44,284 bases of DNA from F23-B02 sp963613665 (lineage in GTDB: Bacteria > Bacillota > Clostridia > Oscillospirales > Oscillospiraceae), in assembly GCA_963613665.1 (NCBI GenBank), contig CAVEAL010000020.1, positions 1 to 44,284 on the forward strand, in the 5' to 3' direction. A model generated the notes under the pieces. That model saw nothing but the letters and a program-made list of their open reading frames with translations, did not search any database and was not told the origin of the DNA. Position 1 is the stretch's first letter; each line of letters opens with the position of its first letter. This document shows, piece after piece, positions 31,453 to 40,169 of the stretch. A program made the translations under genes and the position numbers.

Positions 31453-34119
31453 ATGAAAGCATACGGAGTAAACGAACTGAGAGAGATGTTCCTTAGCTTT
31501 TTTGAGAGCAAGGGTCATCTGAGACTGCCCAGCTTTTCGCTGGTTCCGCAGAACGATAAATCCATCCTGCTCATAAACGCGGGCATGACGCCGATGAAGC
31601 CCTGGTTCAAGGGCGAGCAGATACCGCCGCGCAGACGCGTCTGCACCTGTCAGAAGTGCATACGCACCGGCGATATAGACAATGTCGGTCACACCGCGCG
31701 CCACGGCACCTACTTTGAGATGCTCGGCAACTTCTCCTTCGGCGACTACTTCAAGCATGAGGCCATTGCATGGAGCTGGGAGTTTCTCACGAGTGAGCAG
31801 TGGGTCGGTCTTGATCCGAACAGGCTCTATCCCTCCGTGTATCTGGACGATGATGAAGCGTGGAATATATGGCATGACGAGATCGGCATCCCGGCCGAGA
31901 AGATATTCCGCTTCGGCAAGGAAGACAACTTCTGGGAGCACGGAGCAGGCCCATGCGGTCCCTGCTCGGAGATATATTATGACCGCGGCGAGGAATACGG
32001 CTGCGGTAAGCCCGGCTGCACCGTCGGCTGCGACTGCGACCGCTATATCGAGGTCTGGAACAATGTTTTCTCGCAGTTTGATAACGACGGTCACGGCAAC
32101 TACACGGAGCTTTCGCAGAAGAATATCGACACCGGCATGGGCCTTGAGCGTCTTGCCGTCGTGTGTCAGGGCGTAAATTCGCTGTTTGACGTCGATACGG
32201 TCATGAACATCACCCGCAAGGTCTCCGATATAACCGGCGCGCATTACGGCCAGAGTGAGAAGCGCGACGTATCGCTGCGCGTCATTACCGACCATATCCG
32301 CAGCGCAGTTTTTATGATCTGCGACGGTATCCTGCCGTCTAACGAAGGCCGCGGCTATGTTCTGCGCAGACTTCTGAGAAGAGCCGCGCGCCACGGCAAG
32401 CTGCTCGGTGTAAACGAGCCCTTCCTGTATGCCATTGTGGACACCGTTATACACGAAAACGAGTGCCAGTACCCGGAGCTGCGTGAGAAGCAGAAGTATA
32501 TAACCCGCGTCGTGAAGAGCGAGGAGGACAGCTTTGCCAAGACGATCGATGCAGGCATGCAGATATACGGCAGTCTGCTCGAGGAGCATAAGACAAAGGG
32601 CGAGACGGTGTTCTCCGGCGCCGACGCATTCAAGCTCTATGATACCTACGGCTTCCCCGTGGATATGACCGCTGAAATGCTCGTTGACGAGGGCATGACG
32701 CTCAACATGGATGATTTCAGGGCACTCATGGAGGAGCAGCGCATCCGCGCCCGCGAGGCGAGAAAGGCACTCGGCGATCTCGGCTGGGAGGGCATCGACT
32801 TCGGCCTTGACGCTATCCCGACGCAGTTTACGGGCTATGATAAGCTGACCGACACGGCGACGGTTCTTGCAATCGTAAACGGCGATGAGCTTGCCGGCGA
32901 GATAAGCGAGGGCTGCGAGGGTATTCTCGTTCTGGACAAGACCCCGTTCTACGCCGAGATGGGCGGCCAGCTCGCCGACAAGGGCGAGATCGGCTTCAGC
33001 CTTGAGGATGTCGAGAACGGCCAGCTCACAAAATTCGTCGTTAATAACGTCAAAAAGGATAAGGGCAACAAGTATTTGCACTACGGCGTTTGCGTGTCCG
33101 GCTCCGTATCCGTCGGCGAGGCGGTCGTGGCCACCGTCGACAGCGAGCACCGCAGGGCGGTATCACGTGCACATTCGGCAACGCATCTGCTGCATGCGGC
33201 ACTGCGCGAAACGCTGGGCGAGCATGTCCATCAGGCGGGCTCACTTGTCGATGCCGACTATCTGCGATTTGACTTTACGCACTTTGAGGCAATGACTCCG
33301 AAGGAGGTTGCTGCGGTCGAGGATGCCGTCAATAATGCAATTCTCGACGGTGCGGATATCTCCGTTCGTGAGATGAGCCTTGAGGAAGCCAAAAACAGCG
33401 GCGCTACCGCACTTTTCGGAGAAAAGTACGGCGATGTTGTCCGCGTTGTGAAAATGGGTGATTACAGCACGGAGCTTTGCGGCGGTACTCATCTCGACAA
33501 CACCGCAAAGGTCGGCATGTTCCACATAACGAGCGAATATTCCGTTGCAAGCGGCGTTCGCCGCATTGAGGCCGTGACGGGCAGAAAATATCTTGAAATG
33601 TCCAAGCGCTCTTACCTTACCGTTGCGCGTGCGGCAGAGAGCCTCAAGGCAAAGCCGAGCGAACTTCTGACCAAGGCCGAAAGCTTTGTGTCCGAGGTCA
33701 AGAGCCTGCGCCAGAAGGTCGAAAAGATGAAGGACAAGATCCTTGCAAGCGATGTGGAGCGCTTCCTGTTTGCCGCAAAGAAGATCGGCGACTTCAACGT
33801 CCTGACCGCGACCCGAACCGATCTTGACGCAAACGACCTCAGAAAGATAGGCGACTTCCTGCGCGATAAGGATCCTAAGATCGTGGCAGTGCTCGCAACG
33901 GCCAACGAATCCAAGGTAACCTTCACAGCCTGCTGCGGCAAGGAGGCTGTCGCTGCCGGAATAAGGGCCGGCGATATAGTAAAAGCCGTTTCCGCCGTTG
34001 CCGGAGGAAAGGGCGGCGGCAAGCCCGACTCTGCCATGGGCGGCGGCACGGATGTGCTTAAAATGGATAATGCCCTTGCCATCGTTGATGATCTCGTTGC
34101 CGAAAAGCTCGGACTTTAA
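31453..34119 (+). CDS. alaS: Alanyl-tRNA synthetase
   Basis: An 888-residue class II synthetase. The aminoacylation core covers about 1-240 with LINAGMTPMKPWF, the RHGTYFEMLGNFSFGDYF motif and TGMGLERLA. The editing domain, about 560-720, keeps its zinc and catalytic residues in SATHLLHAAL and ELCGGTHLDN. A coiled-coil and the C-Ala (DHHA1) domain end the protein with the GGKGGGKPDSAMGGG motif. The Cys-rich insert near 178-196 (CGKPGCTVGCDCD) is seen in many bacterial AlaRS. GGAGAT precedes ATG 31453. Confidence 0.97.
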   Translation: MKAYGVNELREMFLSFFESKGHLRLPSFSLVPQNDKSILLINAGMTPMKPWFKGEQIPPRRRVCTCQKCIRTGDIDNVGHTARHGTYFEMLGNFSFGDYFKHEAIAWSWEFLTSEQWVGLDPNRLYPSVYLDDDEAWNIWHDEIGIPAEKIFRFGKEDNFWEHGAGPCGPCSEIYYDRGEEYGCGKPGCTVGCDCDRYIEVWNNVFSQFDNDGHGNYTELSQKNIDTGMGLERLAVVCQGVNSLFDVDTVMNITRKVSDITGAHYGQSEKRDVSLRVITDHIRSAVFMICDGILPSNEGRGYVLRRLLRRAARHGKLLGVNEPFLYAIVDTVIHENECQYPELREKQKYITRVVKSEEDSFAKTIDAGMQIYGSLLEEHKTKGETVFSGADAFKLYDTYGFPVDMTAEMLVDEGMTLNMDDFRALMEEQRIRAREARKALGDLGWEGIDFGLDAIPTQFTGYDKLTDTATVLAIVNGDELAGEISEGCEGILVLDKTPFYAEMGGQLADKGEIGFSLEDVENGQLTKFVVNNVKKDKGNKYLHYGVCVSGSVSVGEAVVATVDSEHRRAVSRAHSATHLLHAALRETLGEHVHQAGSLVDADYLRFDFTHFEAMTPKEVAAVEDAVNNAILDGADISVREMSLEEAKNSGATALFGEKYGDVVRVVKMGDYSTELCGGTHLDNTAKVGMFHITSEYSVASGVRRIEAVTGRKYLEMSKRSYLTVARAAESLKAKPSELLTKAESFVSEVKSLRQKVEKMKDKILASDVERFLFAAKKIGDFNVLTATRTDLDANDLRKIGDFLRDKDPKIVAVLATANESKVTFTACCGKEAVAAGIRAGDIVKAVSAVAGGKGGGKPDSAMGGGTDVLKMDNALAIVDDLVAEKLGL

Positions 34120-34133
34120 TAGGAGGAATAACA

Positions 34134-34475
34134 ATGAACGACTGCTTGTTCTGCAAGATAATCGCAGGGGAGATCCCCTCGACCAAGGTATATGAGGACG
34201 AAAACGTGTTTGCGTTCCGTGATATCAATCCGCAGGCGCCGGTGCATGTGCTTGTCCTGCCCAAGGAGCATATCTGCTGCGCCGATGAGATTAACGAGGA
34301 TAATTCGGCGCTTGTCGGCAAGTGCTTTGAGGCCGTGGCGAGAATAGCAAAAAACGAGGGGCTCGATAACGGCTACCGCGTCGTCAATAACTGCGGCGAG
34401 GACGGCGGCCAGACCGTAAAGCATCTGCATTTCCACGTTCTCGGAGGCAAAAAGCTCCCCGAGGGAATGGCCTGA
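34134..34475 (+). CDS. HIT-family (HinT-type) nucleotide hydrolase
   Basis: A 113-residue histidine-triad protein. CLFCKIIAGEIPS at the N-terminus is typical of HinT, which hydrolyses AMP-lysine and other adenosine phosphoramidates. The triad is HLHFHVLGG near the C-terminus. Because HinT can remove aminoacyl-adenylates bound to enzymes, a place directly after alaS makes functional sense. It has a good ribosome-binding site (AGGAGG) and is followed by a terminator. Confidence 0.95.
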   Translation: MNDCLFCKIIAGEIPSTKVYEDENVFAFRDINPQAPVHVLVLPKEHICCADEINEDNSALVGKCFEAVARIAKNEGLDNGYRVVNNCGEDGGQTVKHLHFHVLGGKKLPEGMA

Positions 34476-34491
34476 TATAAGGATAATTACA

Positions 34492-34523
34492 GCAAAAAAG
34501 CAGCCTTATAGCTGCTTTTTTGC
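34492..34523 (+). terminator. Terminator after the HIT gene
   Basis: A perfect 13-bp stem (34492-34504 with 34511-34523) around CTTATA; the descending arm contains six T. It lies only 16 bases before the comEC start, so comEC is either expressed by read-through or from a promoter I cannot identify. Confidence 0.85.
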
Positions 34524-34539
34524 ACATAAGAGGTGAGCC

Positions 34540-36834
34540 ATGAAGTCGGTACGCATACTGTGCACAGCTTCAATCGGATACTGCACAGCGGTATTTCTGT
34601 CGCATTATCTGCTCTTCGGAGAGAGCTTTGCGGCAGTGCTGATGCTGCCTGCCGTGACGGTGCTTGCCGCACTGCTGTTTCGCGGCAGAATGCGCACGCG
34701 GCTCATAATAGCCTCCGTTGCAATGGCCCTCGGTTTTTGCCACTATTGGCTGCACTATGAGCAGACGGTAACAAAATGCGAGACCTTTACCGGCAGAGAG
34801 CTGAGCGTAACGGCGCGTGTAAGCGATTATCCCGATTTGCGCGACCGCTGCACGCTGCTGACGGTCAGAATAACGGACAGTGAGCTTCCGAATGTGAACG
34901 CGCTTATTATCGACTACTCCGGTCGGGAGCCGGACTTTAAGCCGGGCGACGAGATAAGAGTAAAGCTCAGACTGCGCAGCGTGACAGAGCGCTACGGAGA
35001 GACAACGGACTCGAACATATCCAAAGGACTGTATCTCAACGGTTATACCTCCGAGCATATTGAAAAAACAGGGCGGTGGCAGCTCTCGTTTTTGTATTTC
35101 CCGAAGCTTTTCGGAAACGCCCTGCACAGCGAGATCGGCAGGCTGTTCCCCGAAGATACAGCGCCATTTATGAAGGCGCTGCTTGCCGGATACAAGGACG
35201 ATTACTACGAAAACGACAAGCTGTATGCCTCAATGAATGTTGCGGGACTTGCGCATGTCGTTGCGGTGTCGGGTATGCATGTGGCCTTTCTTGTCGGCGT
35301 ACTGCAAAGCATTCTGGGCAAAAACCGCAGATCGTCGCTTGTATGCATAGTGCTTGTATGGCTTTTCGTCGTTATGGTCGGTTTACCGCTTTCGGCGGTC
35401 AGAGCCGGCATTATGATAAGCATATTAATGCTCGCCCCGCTGCTCGGAAGGATAAACGACCGCGCAACAACGCTGTCATTTGCCCTTTCCGTGATACTCA
35501 TTTCAAACCCGTTTTCGGCCGGAAGTGTTGCGCTCCAGCTGTCATTCGGCGCGGTGGCGGGAATGTTTCTGTTTTCGCAGCCTGTATATGAGTATTTTGC
35601 CGCCAAGATCAGCCCGCCCAAGCTTATAAAAACGCCGGTTAACTACATAATCGCAACGCTCTCAAGCTCGCTTGCCGTAACGGCGTTCACATTTCCGCTG
35701 CTTGCCGTGCATTTCGGCTATGTAACGCTGCTCGCACCGCTTATGAATATTCTCTGCCTCTGGGCGATATCGGTGCTGTTCGCGGGCGGCTTTGCACTGT
35801 GTGCGCTGGGATTGGTCCTGCCGGTTCCGGCAGCGTGGCTTGCCGGTGTGCTGTCATGTCTTGTGCGATATATAGCATATGTGGTAGAATATGCGGCGAA
35901 ATTACCGGTAACGGCGCTGTATACGGAAAACAGCTACGCCGTGCCGTGGCTTGCGGCCTCTTATGTGCTGTTCATTGCATATTTCATCCTGCGGCGGCAT
36001 AAAAAGCTCAGCGTGCTGATCCCGTCGGGTGTCTGCATCATTATGCTCTGCGGCGTATTTCTGCTCACGGACCGCGACATGCGGTCTGATACCGGAACGA
36101 TCAGCGTCATGGATGTCGGAAACGGCCAGTGCATCGCCGTAACGCAGGGCGAGAACACCGTTGTTATCGACTGCGGCAGCTACGGCACGGTTCAGAACGC
36201 GGGGAACATACTCGCGTCATACCTCCGTGCAAACGGCAGATACGATATCGATTATCTCATGCTCACGCACCTGCACACGGATCATGCCTCTGGGGTTGTG
36301 CGTCTTTTGAATCTCATGAACGTCAAAACTGTCATAATGCCTGATAACGCCGAGGACACGAGCGCCGACGGTATGCTCGAGAGCATCGTCGGTGCGGCAG
36401 AGGAAAACGGTTCGAGGATAGTTTACATAACACATGATACGGATTTTACCGCCGGTGCAGTAAGGCTTTCGGTTTTTGAAAGCTCGGAGCTCGGAAGCCG
36501 TGACGAAAGCGGCATCATGGCGCGGATCGGCATAGACGGCTACGATATGCTCGTCACCGGCGACGTCGAAAAGGTCGTCGAGCGCGAGCTCATTGCAGAG
36601 CATGAGCTTTCCGGAACGGAGCTTCTTATCGTTCCGCATCACGGCTCGAAATATTCAACGAGCAGCGAGCTTCTCTCGGAGCTCAGACCCGAAACGGCCG
36701 TCATATCCACAGGCTATAACAGCTATGGGCACCCCACCAAGGAGACGCTCGACATGCTCGAAAAATATGATATAAACGTCCTGCGGACGGATGAGCTCGG
36801 CAGGATAGTGCTGCATATTGCAGCAGGTGATTAA
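34540..36834 (+). CDS. comEC: ComEC/Rec2 DNA uptake channel protein
   Basis: A 764-residue polytopic membrane protein forming the channel that passes transforming single-stranded DNA. Several hydrophobic segments lie in the first 65 residues. An extracellular OB-like domain (about 70-170) is followed by the competence core (about 215-490), with AVSGMHVAFLVG and many membrane helices. The C-terminal metallo-beta-lactamase-like domain (520-760) has LTHLHTDHASG and VPHHGSKYS, probably the nuclease that degrades the non-transported strand. It is complete in one frame. AGAGGTGA is five bases from ATG 34540. With dprA at 1763 it suggests latent transformability; comEA is not adjacent. Confidence 0.95.
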   Translation: MKSVRILCTASIGYCTAVFLSHYLLFGESFAAVLMLPAVTVLAALLFRGRMRTRLIIASVAMALGFCHYWLHYEQTVTKCETFTGRELSVTARVSDYPDLRDRCTLLTVRITDSELPNVNALIIDYSGREPDFKPGDEIRVKLRLRSVTERYGETTDSNISKGLYLNGYTSEHIEKTGRWQLSFLYFPKLFGNALHSEIGRLFPEDTAPFMKALLAGYKDDYYENDKLYASMNVAGLAHVVAVSGMHVAFLVGVLQSILGKNRRSSLVCIVLVWLFVVMVGLPLSAVRAGIMISILMLAPLLGRINDRATTLSFALSVILISNPFSAGSVALQLSFGAVAGMFLFSQPVYEYFAAKISPPKLIKTPVNYIIATLSSSLAVTAFTFPLLAVHFGYVTLLAPLMNILCLWAISVLFAGGFALCALGLVLPVPAAWLAGVLSCLVRYIAYVVEYAAKLPVTALYTENSYAVPWLAASYVLFIAYFILRRHKKLSVLIPSGVCIIMLCGVFLLTDRDMRSDTGTISVMDVGNGQCIAVTQGENTVVIDCGSYGTVQNAGNILASYLRANGRYDIDYLMLTHLHTDHASGVVRLLNLMNVKTVIMPDNAEDTSADGMLESIVGAAEENGSRIVYITHDTDFTAGAVRLSVFESSELGSRDESGIMARIGIDGYDMLVTGDVEKVVERELIAEHELSGTELLIVPHHGSKYSTSSELLSELRPETAVISTGYNSYGHPTKETLDMLEKYDINVLRTDELGRIVLHIAAGD

Positions 36835-37881
36835 ATGGCTAAGAAAACAAAACGTGGCGAAAAATTCAATTATAACGCAAGCGTCAGTGCGCTCCGCGCA
36901 GAGGGACCGGCAGGACTTTATCTCATATGGGGACCCGAGGACTATCTTGCCGACAGATTCTTTGATGAGATCAAAAAGCTGTGCATAACGAGCGATGCCG
37001 ACGATTTCAGCTACCGCAGGCTTGATGAGCGCGATTTTTCGGCTCTGACTCTGCGCGAAGCCATCGACAGTGTGCCGTTTCTGTCCGAGCGCAGTCTTGT
37101 AGAGCTGCGCGGCATTGATATAAATAAGCTCAGGGAAGCAGACGAGATAAGCGCCATCCTTGCCGATATCCCAGACTACTGCACGGTAGTTTTTATGGCG
37201 CCTGCAGGCTTTGAGCCGGATAAGCGCCTTAAAATATACAAAACGATCCAGAAATGCGGCAGGGAGATATGCGTCACCGCGCAGGGCGGCGATATACTCA
37301 TAAAGTGGATCATCCGCCGCTTTGCAGCAGAGGGAAAAGGCATCGAGCTCAATGCCGTACAGCGCCTTATAAACGTAAGCGGAGACCTTATGAACGGCCT
37401 GATACCCGAGATAAGCAAGATCGCGTCGTATACTAAGGGCGACAGAGTGACCGAGGCGGATGTTGACGCCGTTGCGCATCACATACCCGAGGCTGTTGTG
37501 TTTGACATGACCGAGGCGCTGGCAAAGGGCGAAAATAACGCCGCAATGCGTCTTTTGGGTGAGCTGCTTGCCGATAAAAACAATGAGCCTACCATGATAA
37601 ACGCAATAGTCGGCGGGCAGATGCGAAAAATGTACGCCGCGAGGGTGGCCATAGATAACGGACTGACAAAGGATTATCTCATGAAAACGCTCGGACTTCG
37701 CTATGATTTTATAGCAAACAGGCTGCTTGCTGCGTCAAGGCGTTTTTCTACGGCTCAGATACGCCGTGCGGTCGAGCTGTGCGCGGATACGGACTACGCC
37801 ATGAAAAGCAGCAAGACGGAGCCAGCGGAGCTTCTGAAGGAGTGCGTAATGCGCATCGCGGCAGGTGATACGGATGCATAG
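36835..37881 (+). CDS. holA: DNA polymerase III delta subunit
   Basis: A 348-residue clamp-loader subunit that opens the beta sliding clamp. It has the YLIWGPEDYLADRFFDEI start of the family (degenerate P-loop), the middle IICVTAQ-like region and the C-terminal collar domain with 'EPTMINAIVGGQMRKMY'. It follows comEC with no gap, a conserved pair in Firmicutes, and overlaps rnmV by eight bases. Confidence 0.93.
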   Translation: MAKKTKRGEKFNYNASVSALRAEGPAGLYLIWGPEDYLADRFFDEIKKLCITSDADDFSYRRLDERDFSALTLREAIDSVPFLSERSLVELRGIDINKLREADEISAILADIPDYCTVVFMAPAGFEPDKRLKIYKTIQKCGREICVTAQGGDILIKWIIRRFAAEGKGIELNAVQRLINVSGDLMNGLIPEISKIASYTKGDRVTEADVDAVAHHIPEAVVFDMTEALAKGENNAAMRLLGELLADKNNEPTMINAIVGGQMRKMYAARVAIDNGLTKDYLMKTLGLRYDFIANRLLAASRRFSTAQIRRAVELCADTDYAMKSSKTEPAELLKECVMRIAAGDTDA

Positions 37882-38452
37882 GGTTTCCGAAGTCATCGTA
37901 GTCGAGGGCAGGTACGACAAAAACACGCTCTCGCAGGTCGTTGACGCGGTCATAATCGAAACGAGCGGCTTCGGAGTTTTCAATAACAAAGAAAAGCAGC
38001 AGCTTCTGCGCACGCTTGCCGAAAAACGCGGGATGATAGTCATGACCGATCCCGACGGTGCAGGTCTCGTTATCCGCAACTTCATAAAGGGCTGCGTAGA
38101 TCCCAAGTATCTCAAGCACGCCTATATGCCGGAGATATTCGGCAAGGAGAGGAGAAAGAGCAGGGCCTCCAAGGAGGGCAAGCTCGGCGTTGAGGGAATG
38201 AGTGCAGAAGTTATCATGCAGGCGCTCCGCAGCTGCGGAGCAACGATAGACGGAGAACAGGTGCAGTCTTCCGGCGGCATAAGCATGGCAGATATGTACG
38301 CTGCGGGACTGACGGGAAAGCCCGACAGCGCCGCAAAACGTGCGCAGCTTCTCGCGTCAATGTCGCTTCCGCGGAAAATGACCGCACAGGCACTGCTGCC
38401 GGTGCTCAACGCACTTATGAGCCGCGAGGACTTCCTTTCCCGCTCGTTTTAA
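37874..38452 (+). CDS. rnmV: Ribonuclease M5
   Basis: A 192-residue toprim-domain RNase that matures 5S rRNA in low-GC Gram-positives. The toprim Glu is in EVIVVEGRYDKNTL and the metal-binding Asp pair is in MTDPDGAG. The C-terminal part carries the family segment KSRASKEGKLGVEGM. I use ATG 37874 because AGGTGA lies seven bases upstream; an in-frame GTG at 37865 overlaps that sequence. The usual partner ksgA is not next to it here: nrdR follows after 70 bases. Confidence 0.92.
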   Translation: MHRVSEVIVVEGRYDKNTLSQVVDAVIIETSGFGVFNNKEKQQLLRTLAEKRGMIVMTDPDGAGLVIRNFIKGCVDPKYLKHAYMPEIFGKERRKSRASKEGKLGVEGMSAEVIMQALRSCGATIDGEQVQSSGGISMADMYAAGLTGKPDSAAKRAQLLASMSLPRKMTAQALLPVLNALMSREDFLSRSF

Positions 38453-38458
38453 AAACAG

Positions 38459-38487
38459 TGGCAATATACAACATATTGTGTTATAAT
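38459..38487 (+). promoter_or_regulatory. Promoter of nrdR
   Basis: A perfect TATAAT at 38482-38487, with a weak TGGCAA (38459-38464) 17 bases upstream. The spacer is filled by a near-consensus NrdR box. Confidence 0.65.
38466..38481 (+). promoter_or_regulatory. NrdR box (autoregulatory operator)
   Basis: The 16 bases ATACAACATATTGTGT match 14 of 16 positions of the published NrdR-box consensus acaCwAtATaTwGtgt, as I recall it. It abuts the -10 of the nrdR gene itself, so NrdR binding would block its own promoter. NrdR boxes usually come in pairs; I do not see a convincing second one. Confidence 0.65.
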
Positions 38488-38522
38488 CATAATTCAGTAA
38501 TGATTATTCGGAGGATAAATAT

Positions 38523-38981
38523 ATGAAATGTCCGTTTTGCGGATTCCTTGAGAGCAAGGTAATCGACTCCAGACCGGCAGAAGAGGGGACCACCATCCGC
38601 CGCCGCAGAGAATGTCTTGCGTGCCAAAAGCGCTTCACTACATATGAGACGATAGAGCATCTGCCTCTTGTCGTTGTAAAGCGCGACGGCTCACGCCAGC
38701 AGTTTGACAGAGTAAAGCTCATAAACGGCATGGTCAGAGCCTGCGAAAAGCGCCCCGTGACGCTGTCTCAGCTCGAGAAGATAGCCGACGAGATCGAGCA
38801 GGAGCTCCAAAGCGCACTTGAGCGCGAGGTCAGCACCGTCGATATCGGCGAGATGGTCATGAAGCGCATAAAGCTTGTCGATGAGGTCGCCTATGTCCGC
38901 TTTGCCTCAGTCTACCGCAGCTTTAAGGATATAAACACCTTCATGGACGAGCTCACAAAGCTTCTGAGCGACAAATCATAA
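38523..38981 (+). CDS. nrdR: Transcriptional repressor NrdR
   Basis: A 152-residue repressor of ribonucleotide reductase genes. The N-terminal zinc ribbon uses CPFCG and CLACQ (residues 3-6 and 31-34) with the conserved SRPAEEGTTIRRRREC and RFTTYE. The ATP-cone domain covers about 48-138, starting VVVKRDGSRQQFDRVKL; its loading with ATP or dATP sets DNA binding. GGAGGA is eight bases before ATG 38523. No nrd gene is in the window; its promoter carries an NrdR box. Confidence 0.97.
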   Translation: MKCPFCGFLESKVIDSRPAEEGTTIRRRRECLACQKRFTTYETIEHLPLVVVKRDGSRQQFDRVKLINGMVRACEKRPVTLSQLEKIADEIEQELQSALEREVSTVDIGEMVMKRIKLVDEVAYVRFASVYRSFKDINTFMDELTKLLSDKS

Positions 38982-39026
38982 TTCAGGTCAAGGAATTTTC
39001 GCTTTTGCTAAGGTTAGATGATCGCA

Positions 39027-39066
39027 TAGGCAGCAGCCCTAATGAGTCTCTAAAAAATGCTGCCTA
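39027..39066. repeat. 9-bp inverted repeat between convergent genes
   Basis: TAGGCAGCA (39027-39035) and TGCTGCCTA (39058-39066) are exact complements with a 22-base loop. The right arm lies in the last codons of the DUF4363 gene. It could be a weak terminator for nrdR and the minus-strand pair, but no T-run follows the stem on either strand. Confidence 0.45.
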
Positions 39067-39430
39067 AGCTTACCTGCTCCACGGTCATAAGAGAAAGCAG
39101 GGTTTCCTTCAGAAGCCTGTATGAGCCCTCGGCAGAGGCTTCTTCTCCGGCTTCGAGGTCTGAGCGGAAGCCGAAAAATGCATCGGTGGTCGAATTGATT
39201 TCGCTGTGCCGGATAAAAATGTGCGTATAGCCGTCGAGCGTGAGCCAGTGCTCAATGGCGGAGTCAAGCTGCATGCGTGCCGCATCCGTATCTCCGCACT
39301 CGAAATTTTCATACGACGCGTCTACCTCGCTTATCAGCGAGGATACGATGCTTTCGTTTACGCGGATATTTACAATAACTCCGGCAAACAACAGCAGCAG
39401 TAATGCCGCGGCGGCGACCTCCTTTTTCAT
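39050..39430 (-). CDS. DUF4363 family protein
   Basis: A 126-residue protein with one N-terminal hydrophobic segment (residues about 5-22), a signal anchor, and an extracytoplasmic helical domain. The stretch THIFIRHSEINSTTDAFFG near residue 70 is the family's conserved motif. DUF4363 proteins are typically encoded beside a DUF421 membrane protein, as here. Their role is not established. The start is ATG 39430, with AAGGAGG located inside the end of the DUF421 gene; the longer frame has no such site. Confidence 0.85.
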   Translation of the reverse strand: MKKEVAAAALLLLLFAGVIVNIRVNESIVSSLISEVDASYENFECGDTDAARMQLDSAIEHWLTLDGYTHIFIRHSEINSTTDAFFGFRSDLEAGEEASAEGSYRLLKETLLSLMTVEQVSLGSIF

Positions 39431-39431
39431 G

Positions 39432-40106
39432 CTATTCCTCCTTTGACTGGCAGAAAACACTTCCGGTTTCGGACAGGGTGAGAATGTACACATCATTCGC
39501 GCTTTTTATCCCGCGCCGCCGGAGCTCATTGTCCAGCCAGCGCCGGTCGCGCCCAAGAAGAGTGAGGTTTTTGTCCAGTATCCTGCCGTCGTTTACTATT
39601 ATGTGCGCATAGCCGGTATCCTCCGGCGCTATGCCGAGCATCGAGGCGCTGGCGGGCTGCTCTGCGGGCATGAGTATGATGCTCAGCCGCCCGTTCGTCT
39701 CAAGAACGCCGTATGCTATGCGCCCTGCATCGCTCTGCCCCTGCGAGCGCAGCTCCTGCATGAGCTCGTCGAGAGTGAAGCGGTTGCGCATCATTGCACC
39801 GCGGTTTATCCTGCCGTTTCTGATAATTATCTCGGGCTTGCCGTAGGTGAATTTTCGAAGTCTTATGCTTTTCATATTGAGCCCTGCGATGATTATCTCA
39901 AGGCAGAACATTATCATTATCGGCAGCAGTCCGTTTAAAAGCGGTATGCCGATATCCTGAAGCGGCGTTGCGGCCAGATCCGCAATAAGCGCCGCAACGA
40001 TGAACTCGGAGATCTCAAGCTCTCCGAGCTGACGCTTGCCCATAACGCGCATTGATATGAGTATTGCAAAATACAATATTACCGTGCGGATAAATATAAT
40101 AGCCAA
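39432..40106 (-). CDS. DUF421 (YetF-like) membrane protein
   Basis: A 224-residue protein with three hydrophobic segments (about 3-22, 33-52 and 56-75), followed by a cytoplasmic YetF-type domain. Its conserved block runs from GKPEIIIRNGRI through RFTLDELMQELR to YGVLETNGRLSI. In Bacillus, YetF-like proteins are linked to spore-coat or membrane stress functions, without a firm mechanism. The start is a TTG (40106) seven bases after GGCGGAGG; the ATG five bases upstream is out of frame. It is followed by its DUF4363 partner. Confidence 0.9.
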   Translation of the reverse strand: MAIIFIRTVILYFAILISMRVMGKRQLGELEISEFIVAALIADLAATPLQDIGIPLLNGLLPIMIMFCLEIIIAGLNMKSIRLRKFTYGKPEIIIRNGRINRGAMMRNRFTLDELMQELRSQGQSDAGRIAYGVLETNGRLSIILMPAEQPASASMLGIAPEDTGYAHIIVNDGRILDKNLTLLGRDRRWLDNELRRRGIKSANDVYILTLSETGSVFCQSKEE

Positions 40107-40169
40107 GCCATCGCCTCCGCCTATATTTTTACCGAAGGCGCTAAAATTATTAGGAAGGGATGTTTAGTT

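Noticed and set aside
31300..33150. 616-codon open frame on the minus strand opposite alaS
   Set aside because: Antisense to a well-recognised AlaRS over its whole length, no family similarity that I can see and no ribosome-binding site. Long antisense frames are expected from the codon bias of these genes; similar shadows lie opposite dprA, the radical SAM gene and glmM.
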